A DNA stretch of 26,433 nucleotides, from positions 1-26,433 of the forward strand of contig CAYLNH010000071.1 in the NCBI GenBank assembly GCA_964384625.1. The letters run 5' to 3'. Every line of letters starts with the position of its first letter. Positions within the stretch are counted from its first letter, which is position 1. The stretch is from CAYLNH01 sp964384625. GTDB taxonomy: Bacteria > Verrucomicrobiota > Lentisphaeria > JABSQK01. A model generated the notes under the pieces. It saw only the letters and a list, made by a program, of their open reading frames with translations. It searched no databases and was not told the origin of the DNA. This document shows positions 1-7,454 of this stretch, piece after piece. Position numbers and translations under genes: made by a program.

Positions 1-1019
1 TTCAAACTGGTTGCAACGAATGCCCCCATCCCGCTACATTGGAAGATCCGCTGGATGTCGCCGACAACCGAGACGATTGTCTCCGCCGCTTCGCCGCCGA
101 GTTTGATGCCGCGCTCGGCGCGTTCCACAGCCGTATCGATCAGCCGGGCAGTGTCCTCTGCGGCTTTGGCGCTGCGTCCGGCCAGGCTGCGCACCTCCTC
201 TGCAACCACGGCAAAGCCCTTTCCGTGACGGCCGGCGCGGGCGGCTTCGACGGCCGCATTCAGGGCCAGCAGATTCGTCTGGAAAGCGATGTCGTCAAGC
301 AGGCGCATGATCTTTGCCACCTGAGCGCTGGCGTCTTTGATGTCGCGCAGGGCGCCGAGGAGATTCACCATCTGTTCGGCCCCCTGATTGGCTTCGTCCG
401 TGCTCTTGGCCATCAGGCTGTGCGCCTCTTCGGCGTGTTCCGCATTGCTTGCCGTCTGCGTGTTGATCTGCTCCATGCTGGAGGTAATCTCCTGCAGGTT
501 CGCCGCCTGATCCGTGGCCGTCGTACACAAGAGCCGGCTGACCGTCAGAATCTGTTCGCCGCCGGCCACCGTATGCGCCGCCAGCTCGTTGACGTCGTCG
601 ATTTGCCGGACCAGTTTGCCGGACAGCCGGTCAAGAGCGGCCAGGGGCCCCTCGACGCGGGCGGTGATGTCCTGCTGCAGCTCGCCGGCGCCCATGCGGT
701 CCAGGCGGTCGGTGAGATCGCGCCAGCCGGTCGCCAGCCGGTTGATCTCGCGGCCGAGCTGGTCGATTTCGTCAATGCCGATGTCGTTGCAGCGGGACTG
801 CCGGTCGCCCTCGCGGATCCAGGTGAGCAGCGTGCGGATTTCGTTCAGCGGGTTGGCCACCGAGCGGGCCAGCCACCAGGCGACCAGGATAACGCAGAAA
901 CAGCCGGCGATGTTGGCCCACGGCGAAGCAAAGACAATCGCCAGCAGACAGTTCGCAATCGCAGCCAGACCAACTCCCACCACTATACGGCCCCGTATCG
1001 AGCTTGGGATCAACTTCAC
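1..1019 (-). CDS. Methyl-accepting chemotaxis-type transducer, 3' end outside window
   Basis: Membrane signal transducer that would control a CheA kinase through CheW. The reading frame is open from a GTG at 1019 to the window edge (339 codons seen). GTG is preferred because GGGAG lies five bases upstream. Residues about 12-31 and 36-52 are two hydrophobic segments with only a few residues between them. A HAMP-like linker follows (about 50-105), then a long helical signalling domain from about 150. The conserved hairpin-tip region is clear: DDIAFQTNLLALNAAVEAAR (242-261) and GKGFAVVAEEVRSLAGRS (267-284). There is no periplasmic ligand-binding domain, so sensing would be in the membrane, in the cytoplasm or through a partner. 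The last 12 or so codons before the edge look less typical of the family. The sugar isomerase lies upstream on the same strand, 283 bases away. Confidence 0.9.
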   Translation of the reverse strand, partial: MKLIPSSIRGRIVVGVGLAAIANCLLAIVFASPWANIAGCFCVILVAWWLARSVANPLNEIRTLLTWIREGDRQSRCNDIGIDEIDQLGREINRLATGWRDLTDRLDRMGAGELQQDITARVEGPLAALDRLSGKLVRQIDDVNELAAHTVAGGEQILTVSRLLCTTATDQAANLQEITSSMEQINTQTASNAEHAEEAHSLMAKSTDEANQGAEQMVNLLGALRDIKDASAQVAKIMRLLDDIAFQTNLLALNAAVEAARAGRHGKGFAVVAEEVRSLAGRSAKAAEDTARLIDTAVERAERGIKLGGEAAETIVSVVGDIQRIFQCSGMGAFVATSL

Positions 1020-1108
1020 GACGACTCCCAATTGGGTTGCAGCTCCGTTGCCGGGAAAGATCGTGGGCGGCGGCACGGCGCCCGGCCTCCGGCCGGCAAA
1101 CGTTTCAG

Positions 1109-1213
1109 CTACACTATGAACTTGTCAGGTGCGAAGTCAACCATCACGGGTCTGCCGGAACGTACGGGGAGTTCAACCGTTTTGCCGGGCCCCTGGACCT
1201 CGTCCTGAAGCAT
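1109..1213 (-). CDS. Possible 34-residue ORF or gene remnant
   Basis: This short frame between the isomerase and the transducer starts MLQDEVQGPG and ends APDKFIV. Its composition looks protein-like (alternating hydrophobic and polar residues, few rare codons) and it resembles the tail of a beta-rich carbohydrate-active protein. That is only an impression. The only Shine-Dalgarno-like stretch (GGGG) is three bases from the ATG, too close to be convincing. The frame is also open upstream into the isomerase hairpin. It may be the decayed 3' end of a lost gene, or chance. No family is recognised. Confidence 0.2.
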   Translation of the reverse strand: MLQDEVQGPGKTVELPVRSGRPVMVDFAPDKFIV

Positions 1214-1282
1214 GATCCCCGGATCGGGCAGGCGCTCGTTTTGTCGGCGCCGGACGACTGATGAACGCGTTGCGTCGGACCC

Positions 1283-1304
1283 AGCGCCGGCTTCGGCCGG
1301 CGCT
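1283..1304. other. Perfect 9-bp hairpin with TTCG loop at the isomerase stop codon
   Basis: AGCGCCGGC (1283-1291) and GCCGGCGCT (1296-1304) are perfect complements around a TTCG tetraloop, a very stable RNA loop when read on the plus strand. On the minus strand the stem includes part of the isomerase TAG stop. There is no T-run, so it is not a standard intrinsic terminator. It may protect the mRNA 3' end or be one of the hairpin repeats scattered through this genome. Confidence 0.5.
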
Positions 1305-2091
1305 ACGCCAGCAACTTCCGCCAATGCCGGAGGCTTTCCTCCACCTTCGGGGTGGATGCGGCCGGAGTGGAGCCGTGAAAGCCGGGGGCGATCTCGATTG
1401 TGCTGACCCCGTCAAAGCCGATCGACCGCAAGGCGGAGGCAGTCTCGTCGAACGGCAGATTGCCGAACCCGATGGGACCGTGCTGGTCCCGGTTGCCGTC
1501 GTTGTCGTGCACGTGGATTTCGATCAGCGGCACCGGCAGCCGATCGAAATACTCCAGGACGGAAACGCCCTTGAAGTAGTGCTGCCGCCGGCGGCGGATG
1601 TTCATGTGCCCGAGATCGACGAGAAGGCCGTAGCGCGGCAGGTCGGCCAACGGCGCGAGATGCGTCCGATAGCCGTCGTACGCCCACTGGTCCAGCGGGA
1701 AGTCCTCGATGCCGAAGCGCATGTCGGTGCCGCTGCTGACGTCGTCGACCTCGCGCATCAGTCCGGCCATGCGTTCGGCGTCCCACCACGTGCCGCGCGA
1801 GTCCTGCACGCGGCTGCCGTCAACCGTGAAGCAGGCCAGCCGGTCGCCGAGACAACTGAGCAGTTGGCCGACGTCGTCCGGGGTGTTGTCGCAGTTGCCG
1901 TGGACGGTGACCGTCAGATCATGCGAGTCCAGTTGTGCGACGATATCGAAGCGGAGGGCATCGTCGGCCCGGAGAATCTGTCCGGGGCTGATGGAAATCG
2001 CGTCGAGGCCGAAGCCGGCGAAGATCTCAATGCGTTCCGGCAGTTCCGTGTCTTCGACGCAGAAGGTCCAGGTTGCAGCGCTGTGTATCAT
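1303..2091 (-). CDS. Sugar phosphate isomerase/epimerase-like TIM-barrel protein
   Basis: Cytoplasmic protein of the xylose-isomerase-like TIM-barrel (AP endonuclease family 2) superfamily, 262 residues. These enzymes interconvert keto- and aldo-sugars, or their 3-epimers, using a divalent metal. Candidate metal ligands stand at strand ends: E129 (GIED), D159 and H162 (LVDLGHMN), H193 and H195 (EIHVHDNDGN) and E233 (TIEIAPG). The frame is open 28 codons further upstream, but that stretch is basic and atypical. The ATG at 2091 begins a normal first strand (MIHSAATWTF) and has GGGA nine bases upstream. It is divergent from the DUF2959 gene. The substrate cannot be told from sequence. Confidence 0.8.
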   Translation of the reverse strand: MIHSAATWTFCVEDTELPERIEIFAGFGLDAISISPGQILRADDALRFDIVAQLDSHDLTVTVHGNCDNTPDDVGQLLSCLGDRLACFTVDGSRVQDSRGTWWDAERMAGLMREVDDVSSGTDMRFGIEDFPLDQWAYDGYRTHLAPLADLPRYGLLVDLGHMNIRRRRQHYFKGVSVLEYFDRLPVPLIEIHVHDNDGNRDQHGPIGFGNLPFDETASALRSIGFDGVSTIEIAPGFHGSTPAASTPKVEESLRHWRKLLA

Positions 2092-2139
2092 TGGTATCGG
2101 TCCCGGTTGGATGAAGTTCGATACAATCGCATGCTTTGC

Positions 2140-2167
2140 TTGAGAGTGCGAGCGGTTTCGGTACTGT
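2140..2167 (+). promoter_or_regulatory. Possible sigma70-type promoter for the DUF2959-kinase pair
   Basis: TTGAGA (2140-2145) and TACTGT (2162-2167) are separated by 16 bases and lie about 30 bases before the start codon of the DUF2959 gene. The match to TTGACA/TATAAT is only moderate and nothing else supports it. Confidence 0.3.
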
Positions 2168-2168
2168 A

Positions 2169-2193
2169 TTGGCACGGACGAACAACAGGAGGA
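2169..2193 (+). promoter_or_regulatory. Leader motif shared with the gene at 23949
   Basis: TTGGC, GGACGAACA and ACAGGAGGA occur in this order just before the start codon. The same three blocks occur at 23915-23940 before another envelope-protein gene, with small spacing changes. The last block supplies the ribosome-binding site (AGGAGGA, four bases from the ATG at 2198). The extension upstream of the Shine-Dalgarno sequence suggests shared regulation or a common origin of the leader. Confidence 0.45.
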
Positions 2194-2197
2194 GCAG

Positions 2198-2836
2198 ATG
2201 AAAAGACTGCTGTGTCTGATAACGGCGGCAATGACTGTGGCGACCGTGGGCTGCCGGTCGATGTACTATTCGGCCTGGGAGAAGATGGGCAAACAGAAGC
2301 GCCATCTGCTGAAAGACAATGTCGAAGCCGCCCGCGACGACCAGCAGGAAGCCAGTGCGCAGTTCAAAGACGCACTGACCCAATTGAAGGAGATCTACAG
2401 CATCAACGGCGGCGAACTGGAGGCGTACTACCGGGACCTCGAAGCCGACTACAACGACTGTCGGAGCCGGGCCGAGGATGTCCGTGGGCGGATCAGTAAA
2501 ATCGAGCGCGTCGCCGAAGACCTCTTCAAAGAATGGGAGGCGGAGATCAACCAGATTTCGTCGGCGAATCTGCGCCGCGGCAGCCGCCGGAAGCTGACGG
2601 AGACGCGCCGGCGATACGGCACGATGATCCAGAGCATGCGCCGGGCGGAACTGCGTATGGGCGGGGTGCTGACAAAGCTGAAAGACCAGGTGTTGTACGT
2701 CAAACACAACCTGAACGCCCAGGCGATCGGGGCGCTCAAAACCGAAGCCGGCGCCATCGAAAAAGAGATCGCCGGCTTGATCAACGAGATGAACCGGTCG
2801 ATTGCCGAAGCCGACAAGTTCATCCAGGGACTGTGA
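2198..2836 (+). CDS. DUF2959 family lipoprotein
   Basis: Predicted lipoprotein of 212 residues in the DUF2959 family, whose function is unknown. The N-terminus is a lipoprotein signal: basic MKR, hydrophobic core, then VATVGC with the lipidated cysteine at 19. The rest is almost entirely charged helix and probably coiled coil, with family blocks such as AYYRDLEADY, DLFKEWEAEI, RRKLTETRRRYG, DQVLYVKHNLNAQAIGAL and MNRSIAEADKF. The length is normal for the family. AGGAGGA four bases before the ATG sets the start. The histidine kinase follows after 13 bases, so the two are probably co-transcribed and the lipoprotein may take part in envelope sensing. That link is inference. Confidence 0.85.
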   Translation: MKRLLCLITAAMTVATVGCRSMYYSAWEKMGKQKRHLLKDNVEAARDDQQEASAQFKDALTQLKEIYSINGGELEAYYRDLEADYNDCRSRAEDVRGRISKIERVAEDLFKEWEAEINQISSANLRRGSRRKLTETRRRYGTMIQSMRRAELRMGGVLTKLKDQVLYVKHNLNAQAIGALKTEAGAIEKEIAGLINEMNRSIAEADKFIQGL

Positions 2837-2849
2837 CTGCGGAGCCGCT

Positions 2850-4787
2850 ATGGCTGAGGCCGATAGATCTGTCGACGGGGCCGCCCTGCGCCTCGCCGAG
2901 TTGGAGGCGCGCCACCGGATCTTCTTCGAAGAGGGAAGCTACCCGATGGCAGTCCTCGAGGTGGCGCCGGACGGCACCCTGAGTGCGACAAAGGAAGTCA
3001 ACGACGCCGTCTGCGAGCTGTACGGCTTGTCCCGTGAGGAGATCGTCGACAAAATTCGCCCCGGTAAATTTGAGATCCCGGAGGACCGCCCGAAGATCGC
3101 GGCGGCGGCGCAGGAACTGCTGACCACGGGCAGGGCCAGGACAGAGGTCCGTCAGGAGCTCCCGGACGGCCGCCGGCTGACCATTGAGATCTCCAGCTGG
3201 ATGTATGACGTCGGCGGCAAGAAGAAGATTCTGGCGGTCTTCCGCGACCGTACCGCCCGGGATAAAGCCCGGGAACAGATCCGCCGCAGCGAAGAACTCA
3301 TCCGCGCCATCACGCGGTCTGCCGAAGACGCGATCTTCGTCAAAGACACCGGCCTGCACTATACCTTTGCCAATGAATCAATGGCCCGGTTGTTGGATCG
3401 CCGGCCGGAGGATATCCTGGGCCGGACGGCCGCCGAGGTGTTTGGCGACGAAGCGGCGGAAGTGATTGCCAAGGTGGACCGGCCCGTGCTTCAGGGGGAA
3501 ACCGTCGATGCCGTTGAGACGCTGACAATCCGTAACCGGCGCCTGACGTTCCATACGGTCCAGGCCCCGCTCTTTGACAGTGACGGCAAGGTGACCGGCG
3601 TCTGCGGCATCGTCCGCGATATATCGAAGATGAAACAGGCCGAAGCAGCGCTGCGCGACAGCGAGATGAAGTTCCGTGAGTCCACCCAATTGCTCGAGGC
3701 CCTCTTTGATGCGATCCCGGACGTCATCGGCATCCAGGATCCCGAGCATCATGTGGTGCGCTACAACCGCGCCGGCTATGAGTTTCTGCGTCAGACCCCG
3801 GATGGCGTGGCGGGGTGCCGCTGTTACGAGCTGATCGGCAAAGACAGGCCGTGCGAGGAGTGTGCCACGTCGGAAGTCTACCAGACCTTGCGGCCGGCAC
3901 GACGAGAGAAATTCATTGCGGCAATGGACGTCTGGCTGGATTGCCGTGCCTATCCCATTCTCGATAATGACGGCAAGCTGGTTCGCGTGATCGAACACTT
4001 GCGCGATATCACCGAGCAGAAGAAGGCCGAGGCCGAGATCCACAAACTGAACGAGGAGCTGGAGGAACGCGTCAAACAGCGGACGACCCAGTTGGAGGCC
4101 GCGAACCGCGAACTGGAGTCATTCGCCTATTCCGTGTCCCATGATCTGCGGGCGCCCTTGCGGCACATGGCCGGCTTTGCCGGCATGCTCGAAGAGCAGC
4201 TCGGTGATTCGATCGATGAAACGACCGCCGATTGTGTCAAACGCATTGCCCGCGCCGCCGAACGTATGTCCACCTTGATCGACGACCTGCTGACATTCTC
4301 GCGTATGACGCGGGCCGAACTGCGATGCAGCCCGTTCGAGCTGTCGGCCCTGTTCGCGGAAGTCCGTGAGGAGGTCCTGCAGGAAGCCGACGAACTGACG
4401 GTGGAATGGGATGTCGGCGAGTTGCCGCGGGTGGATGCCGACCGGTCCCTGATGCGCCAGGTGCTCTACAATCTCTTCAGCAACGCCCTGAAATTCAGCG
4501 CCGGCCGCGACGTTGTCCGCATTGGCTTCCAGGTGCGTCAGGAAGGCAAGTCCTATGTCTTCCGTGTCGCCGACAACGGCGTCGGTTTCGATCCGCGGTA
4601 CCAGAGCAAGTTATTCCAGATCTTTCAGCGCCTGCACAGTCAGGATGAGTTTCCCGGTACCGGCATCGGTCTGGCCAACGTGCAGCGGATTATCTCGCGT
4701 CACGGCGGCAAGGTCTGGGCTGAGGGCGAGCCGGGGAAAGGGGCAACGTTCTTCTTCTCGATTCCCGCCGTTCGCCTGGGCCGGTGA
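2850..4787 (+). CDS. Three-PAS sensor histidine kinase, no visible membrane segment
   Basis: Cytoplasmic two-component histidine kinase of 645 residues. Three PAS-type domains occupy about 10-130, 135-265 and 275-390. A short coiled coil (about 395-420) leads to the HisKA dimerisation domain and an ATPase domain. The phosphorylated histidine is H431 (SVSHDLRAPLRH). The N box has N545 (NLFSNALKFS), G1 has D575 (DNGVGFD), then KLFQIFQRLH and G2 GTGIGLAN from G603. The third PAS domain holds four cysteines, C323, C325, C335 and C338, a pattern seen in some PAS domains and possibly metal-binding or redox-sensing. The ATG at 2850 has GGAG five bases upstream; an earlier in-frame ATG lies inside the DUF2959 gene and is unlikely. 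No response regulator is adjacent, so it is an orphan in this window. Confidence 0.92.
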   Translation: MAEADRSVDGAALRLAELEARHRIFFEEGSYPMAVLEVAPDGTLSATKEVNDAVCELYGLSREEIVDKIRPGKFEIPEDRPKIAAAAQELLTTGRARTEVRQELPDGRRLTIEISSWMYDVGGKKKILAVFRDRTARDKAREQIRRSEELIRAITRSAEDAIFVKDTGLHYTFANESMARLLDRRPEDILGRTAAEVFGDEAAEVIAKVDRPVLQGETVDAVETLTIRNRRLTFHTVQAPLFDSDGKVTGVCGIVRDISKMKQAEAALRDSEMKFRESTQLLEALFDAIPDVIGIQDPEHHVVRYNRAGYEFLRQTPDGVAGCRCYELIGKDRPCEECATSEVYQTLRPARREKFIAAMDVWLDCRAYPILDNDGKLVRVIEHLRDITEQKKAEAEIHKLNEELEERVKQRTTQLEAANRELESFAYSVSHDLRAPLRHMAGFAGMLEEQLGDSIDETTADCVKRIARAAERMSTLIDDLLTFSRMTRAELRCSPFELSALFAEVREEVLQEADELTVEWDVGELPRVDADRSLMRQVLYNLFSNALKFSAGRDVVRIGFQVRQEGKSYVFRVADNGVGFDPRYQSKLFQIFQRLHSQDEFPGTGIGLANVQRIISRHGGKVWAEGEPGKGATFFFSIPAVRLGR

Positions 4788-4825
4788 CTGGAAGCAAAGG
4801 CGGGGACCGGGCAATCGAGCCGGCC

Positions 4826-4851
4826 GTTCTTCTGATCGGCCGCCGAAGAAC
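4826..4851. terminator. Inverted repeat between convergent genes, possible terminator
   Basis: GTTCTTC (4826-4832) and GAAGAAC (4845-4851) form a 7-bp stem around 12 bases in the 91-base gap between the kinase and the glycosyltransferase, which converge here. A second palindromic pair (CGGCCG at 4821 and 4837) could compete for pairing. There is no T-run, so intrinsic termination is uncertain. The location is what suggests it. Confidence 0.35.
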
Positions 4852-4878
4852 CAACCTGAAACCTTCACGGACGTCGGG

Positions 4879-7236
4879 TCAGGCGTCGGCCGCTTCCGGG
4901 GCGCCGACGGTATCTTCCGTGTCTTCCGTGTCTTCCGTGTCTTCCACGTCGGCCGCGTCCGGCTGTTCGTCATCCGGCGCCGAACCGATCTCGATCGCCG
5001 TGACCTCCTTCATGGTCAGCAGTGCAATCAGCCAGGACAGCACGGCTTCGGCACTCTGGTTCTGGTTGACGCCTTCCCGATGCAGGTCGTCATGGCAGCC
5101 GCCGGTGCGAAAATCGATCAACGAGATGTTCAGGTCGTTGTCGCCCATAAACCAGTCCAGACACAAGCGGGCCTGCTCGAGCCAATGCTCCTCGCGGGTT
5201 GACCGGAATGCTTCACAGCAGGCCAGGATCAGACACATCGCTTCCACCGGCAACTGATTGAACGTGGCGCGCTCGCCGTTGCGCTGCATCCAGCCGTCAC
5301 TGCCGATCAGACTCAGGTTGCCGTCGACCGTTGTCTGGGTCTGCAGCAGCCAGCCTAAAGCCTGGATGCCCATCGCGTGCATCTCAAGCTTCGGGATCCA
5401 CTGGCCGGAGAGCATCAGCGCCAGCGGCAGGATGCCGTTGGCATAGGTGACTTCGTCCTCGAGCCAGGGCCAGTCGTCGTCGGCGTTCTCGGTGAACCTG
5501 TCGTAAAGTCGGTTGGCCAGGAGGTCGCGGAGACGGCGGGCGTTGCTGTCGCCGCCGTAGAGTTCGAGGTACGCGTGGGTGCCGAGAAGGGCAAAGGCCA
5601 ACGCCCGCGGGGCGCGGAAGGTCTCGGTGGCGGGCAGGGCTTCGCGGAACATGCGGGCGCTCATGTCGCGGATCTCGCCGGTCGGCGCGTGTTTCACCGC
5701 GGTGCCCAGCCCCCAGAGCGCGCGACCGTGGGAATCTTCGTCGCCGACAACATCGTCCCAGGTGCGATGAAAGGTCATCGTGTTGCGGAACCGCCCGCTT
5801 TTCGCGTCGAACGCGTAGAACAGAAACGCGAGGTAGCGGCTGATGTAGGTGAGCATCGAGGTGTCCTGACTGCGGCGATAGCGCATGCAGCAGGCGATCA
5901 GCGCCATGGCGTTGTCGTCGGTTGTATAGCCGCTGTGCCGGTTCGGCGTCGTGAACACGGCGTGGTGCAGGATGCCGCAATCATCCGTCAGACGGACAAC
6001 GTGATCCAGATTTGTCCGCGGCATTTCCTCGAGGACGTCAACCGGGTCGCGGCTCGGGTGGGGCTTCGGTTGGGCGATGTGTTCGGCGATGATCTTGTTG
6101 CCGAGCTCGACGTAGTCGGTGGCGACCTGTTCCCAGACCATCTTGCGGCAGTATTGATAGGCGCGTTTGCGGATGGCGTTGCGTTCGAAGTCGTCGTCCA
6201 GCAGTCTGATCACGGCGTCGCTCAGGGCGTCGCTGCTGTTGAAATCGACCAGGCAGCCGCGGTCGTCGGCCAGGAGTTCCTGCGCGTACCAGTACGGCGT
6301 GGACACCACGGCTTTGCCGGAGCCGAGAGCGTAGGCGAGCGTACCGGAGGTGATCTGCGCCTCGTTGGGGTAGGGCGTTACATAGACGTCCGCCGTACTC
6401 AGATACTGCATCAGAACATCGGTGCTGACGAACCGATTATGGAAGTGGACATTCTGTTCCACACCCAGCCGGCGAGCCCGTTGATGCAGGCCCTGGCGGT
6501 AGGATTCGCCGGATTGCCGGACGATGTGCGGGTGTGTCGCACCGAGAATCAGATAGACGGCGTCGGGATGTTTCTCGACAATCGCCGGCATCGCGTCGAT
6601 CATGGTTTCCAGGCCTTTGCTGGGGCCCAACAGACCGAAGGTCAGGATCACCTTGTTCCGTTCGACGTTGAACTGGTCCTTATGGAAGACCGGATCGCTG
6701 AAGGGGACATCGTGGATGCCGTGCGGGATGAAGGCGATCTTTTCCTCCGGTATGCCGTAGACGTCGCCGAGGAAGCCGAAAGCCTTGTGGCTCATCACCA
6801 CCAGCCGGTCGGAGAGCTCCGCCAGCGCCAGCATGACCTCCCGCTGACCGTCGCTCGGTTCCCGCAGGACGGTGTGCAGCGTGGTGATGATCGGCATGTG
6901 CAGGCTGCGCATCAGCCGCAGAATGTAAGCGCCGTCCTGACCGCCGTAGATGCCGTATTCATGCTGGACGACCGCCAGATCGAAGTTGTTGATGTTGATG
7001 AATTCCGCCGCCCGGGCGTAGTCGTCCCGGTGGTGGTCGTTTACCTGGAACTTGACGCATTTCGGGTAGGGATAGCCTTCCGGCTGGTCGTCCATGGCAA
7101 CAATTTCGATGCGGCTGCCGTCGGGCATGGCGCGCATCATCGAGTTGGTCAGGTCCGTGGTGAACGTTGCAATCCCGCATTGGCGCGGTTGATAGTCGGA
7201 AATCAGAACGACATTGCTGATACTCGAATTGGGCAC
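4879..7236 (-). CDS. GT4 glycosyltransferase fused to a helical (toroid-like) domain
   Basis: Large bifunctional-looking cytoplasmic protein of 785 residues. Residues 1-390 are a GT-B glycosyltransferase of family 4: N-terminal SDYQPRQCGIATFTTDLT (13-30), VQHEYGIYGG (90-99), PHGIHDVPF (171-179), the donor-site GLLGPSKGLE (201-210), and TPYPNEAQITSGTLAYALGS (287-306). The usual E-x7-E motif is altered: E292 is present but the second glutamate is not where expected. Residues about 405-745 are helical, with repeated aromatic and Gly-rich turns (GYTTDDNAMAL, ALWGLGTAVKH, RAPRALAFALLG), like an alpha/alpha toroid. Such fusions are often found near GH130 genes, and one lies at 14112. The C-terminus is acidic with EDT repeats (765-776). 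The start is GTG at 7236 with GAGG ten bases upstream. proA lies upstream on the same strand. The sugar donor and acceptor are unknown. Confidence 0.85.
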   Translation of the reverse strand: MPNSSISNVVLISDYQPRQCGIATFTTDLTNSMMRAMPDGSRIEIVAMDDQPEGYPYPKCVKFQVNDHHRDDYARAAEFININNFDLAVVQHEYGIYGGQDGAYILRLMRSLHMPIITTLHTVLREPSDGQREVMLALAELSDRLVVMSHKAFGFLGDVYGIPEEKIAFIPHGIHDVPFSDPVFHKDQFNVERNKVILTFGLLGPSKGLETMIDAMPAIVEKHPDAVYLILGATHPHIVRQSGESYRQGLHQRARRLGVEQNVHFHNRFVSTDVLMQYLSTADVYVTPYPNEAQITSGTLAYALGSGKAVVSTPYWYAQELLADDRGCLVDFNSSDALSDAVIRLLDDDFERNAIRKRAYQYCRKMVWEQVATDYVELGNKIIAEHIAQPKPHPSRDPVDVLEEMPRTNLDHVVRLTDDCGILHHAVFTTPNRHSGYTTDDNAMALIACCMRYRRSQDTSMLTYISRYLAFLFYAFDAKSGRFRNTMTFHRTWDDVVGDEDSHGRALWGLGTAVKHAPTGEIRDMSARMFREALPATETFRAPRALAFALLGTHAYLELYGGDSNARRLRDLLANRLYDRFTENADDDWPWLEDEVTYANGILPLALMLSGQWIPKLEMHAMGIQALGWLLQTQTTVDGNLSLIGSDGWMQRNGERATFNQLPVEAMCLILACCEAFRSTREEHWLEQARLCLDWFMGDNDLNISLIDFRTGGCHDDLHREGVNQNQSAEAVLSWLIALLTMKEVTAIEIGSAPDDEQPDAADVEDTEDTEDTEDTVGAPEAADA
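4913..4948 (-). repeat. 9-bp tandem repeat coding for (EDT)4 in the glycosyltransferase tail
   Basis: Three identical 9-base units (TCTTCCGTG on the plus strand, 4913-4939) and a fourth with one change (4940-4948) code for Glu-Asp-Thr repeats near the end of the GT4 protein. Each unit is a whole number of codons, so gain or loss changes tail length without breaking the frame. The tail is probably disordered and acidic. Confidence 0.85.
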
Positions 7237-7393
7237 GATCGATGATCCTCATATTCAGGCCCCTGCAGGCGGAGGCGCGCAGGGATTCTTTTTGTCTCCT
7301 CCACGGACGACGGGACACAACCTCCCGATCGCCACGCAGAATATAGGTTGACCCCTTCGAAAGAAAAGCACCGGACGGACTGAATAGGGATTC

Positions 7394-7451
7394 GGCTCGG
7401 CGACTTTGAGCCTGGGGCGGAAGCCCGCTGCATCCCGGTCAAGGCCGAGCC
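7394..7451 (-). terminator. Large stem-loop directly after the proA stop codon
   Basis: GGCTCGGC (7394-7401) and GCCGAGCC (7444-7451) are perfect 8-bp complements around 42 bases, starting four bases past the proA stop. A smaller GCGG/CCGC hairpin lies in the loop. There is no T-run. It may act as a 3' stabiliser or weak terminator between proA and the glycosyltransferase gene. The rest of the 218-base gap shows no gene. Confidence 0.35.
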
Positions 7452-7454
7452 CTT

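Noticed and set aside
39..1208. Long plus-strand open frame of 389 codons
   Set aside because: It lies opposite the transducer gene. Its translation has no family features, while the minus strand shows unmistakable chemotaxis-transducer motifs.
1283..1304. Hairpin as a classical intrinsic terminator
   Set aside because: The stem is strong but has no T-run on either strand, and it overlaps the stop codon. Recorded as a hairpin only.
5377..7245. Plus-strand open frame of 622 codons opposite the glycosyltransferase
   Set aside because: It is the antisense of a clear GT4 gene and results from high GC content and codon bias. No motif was recognised.
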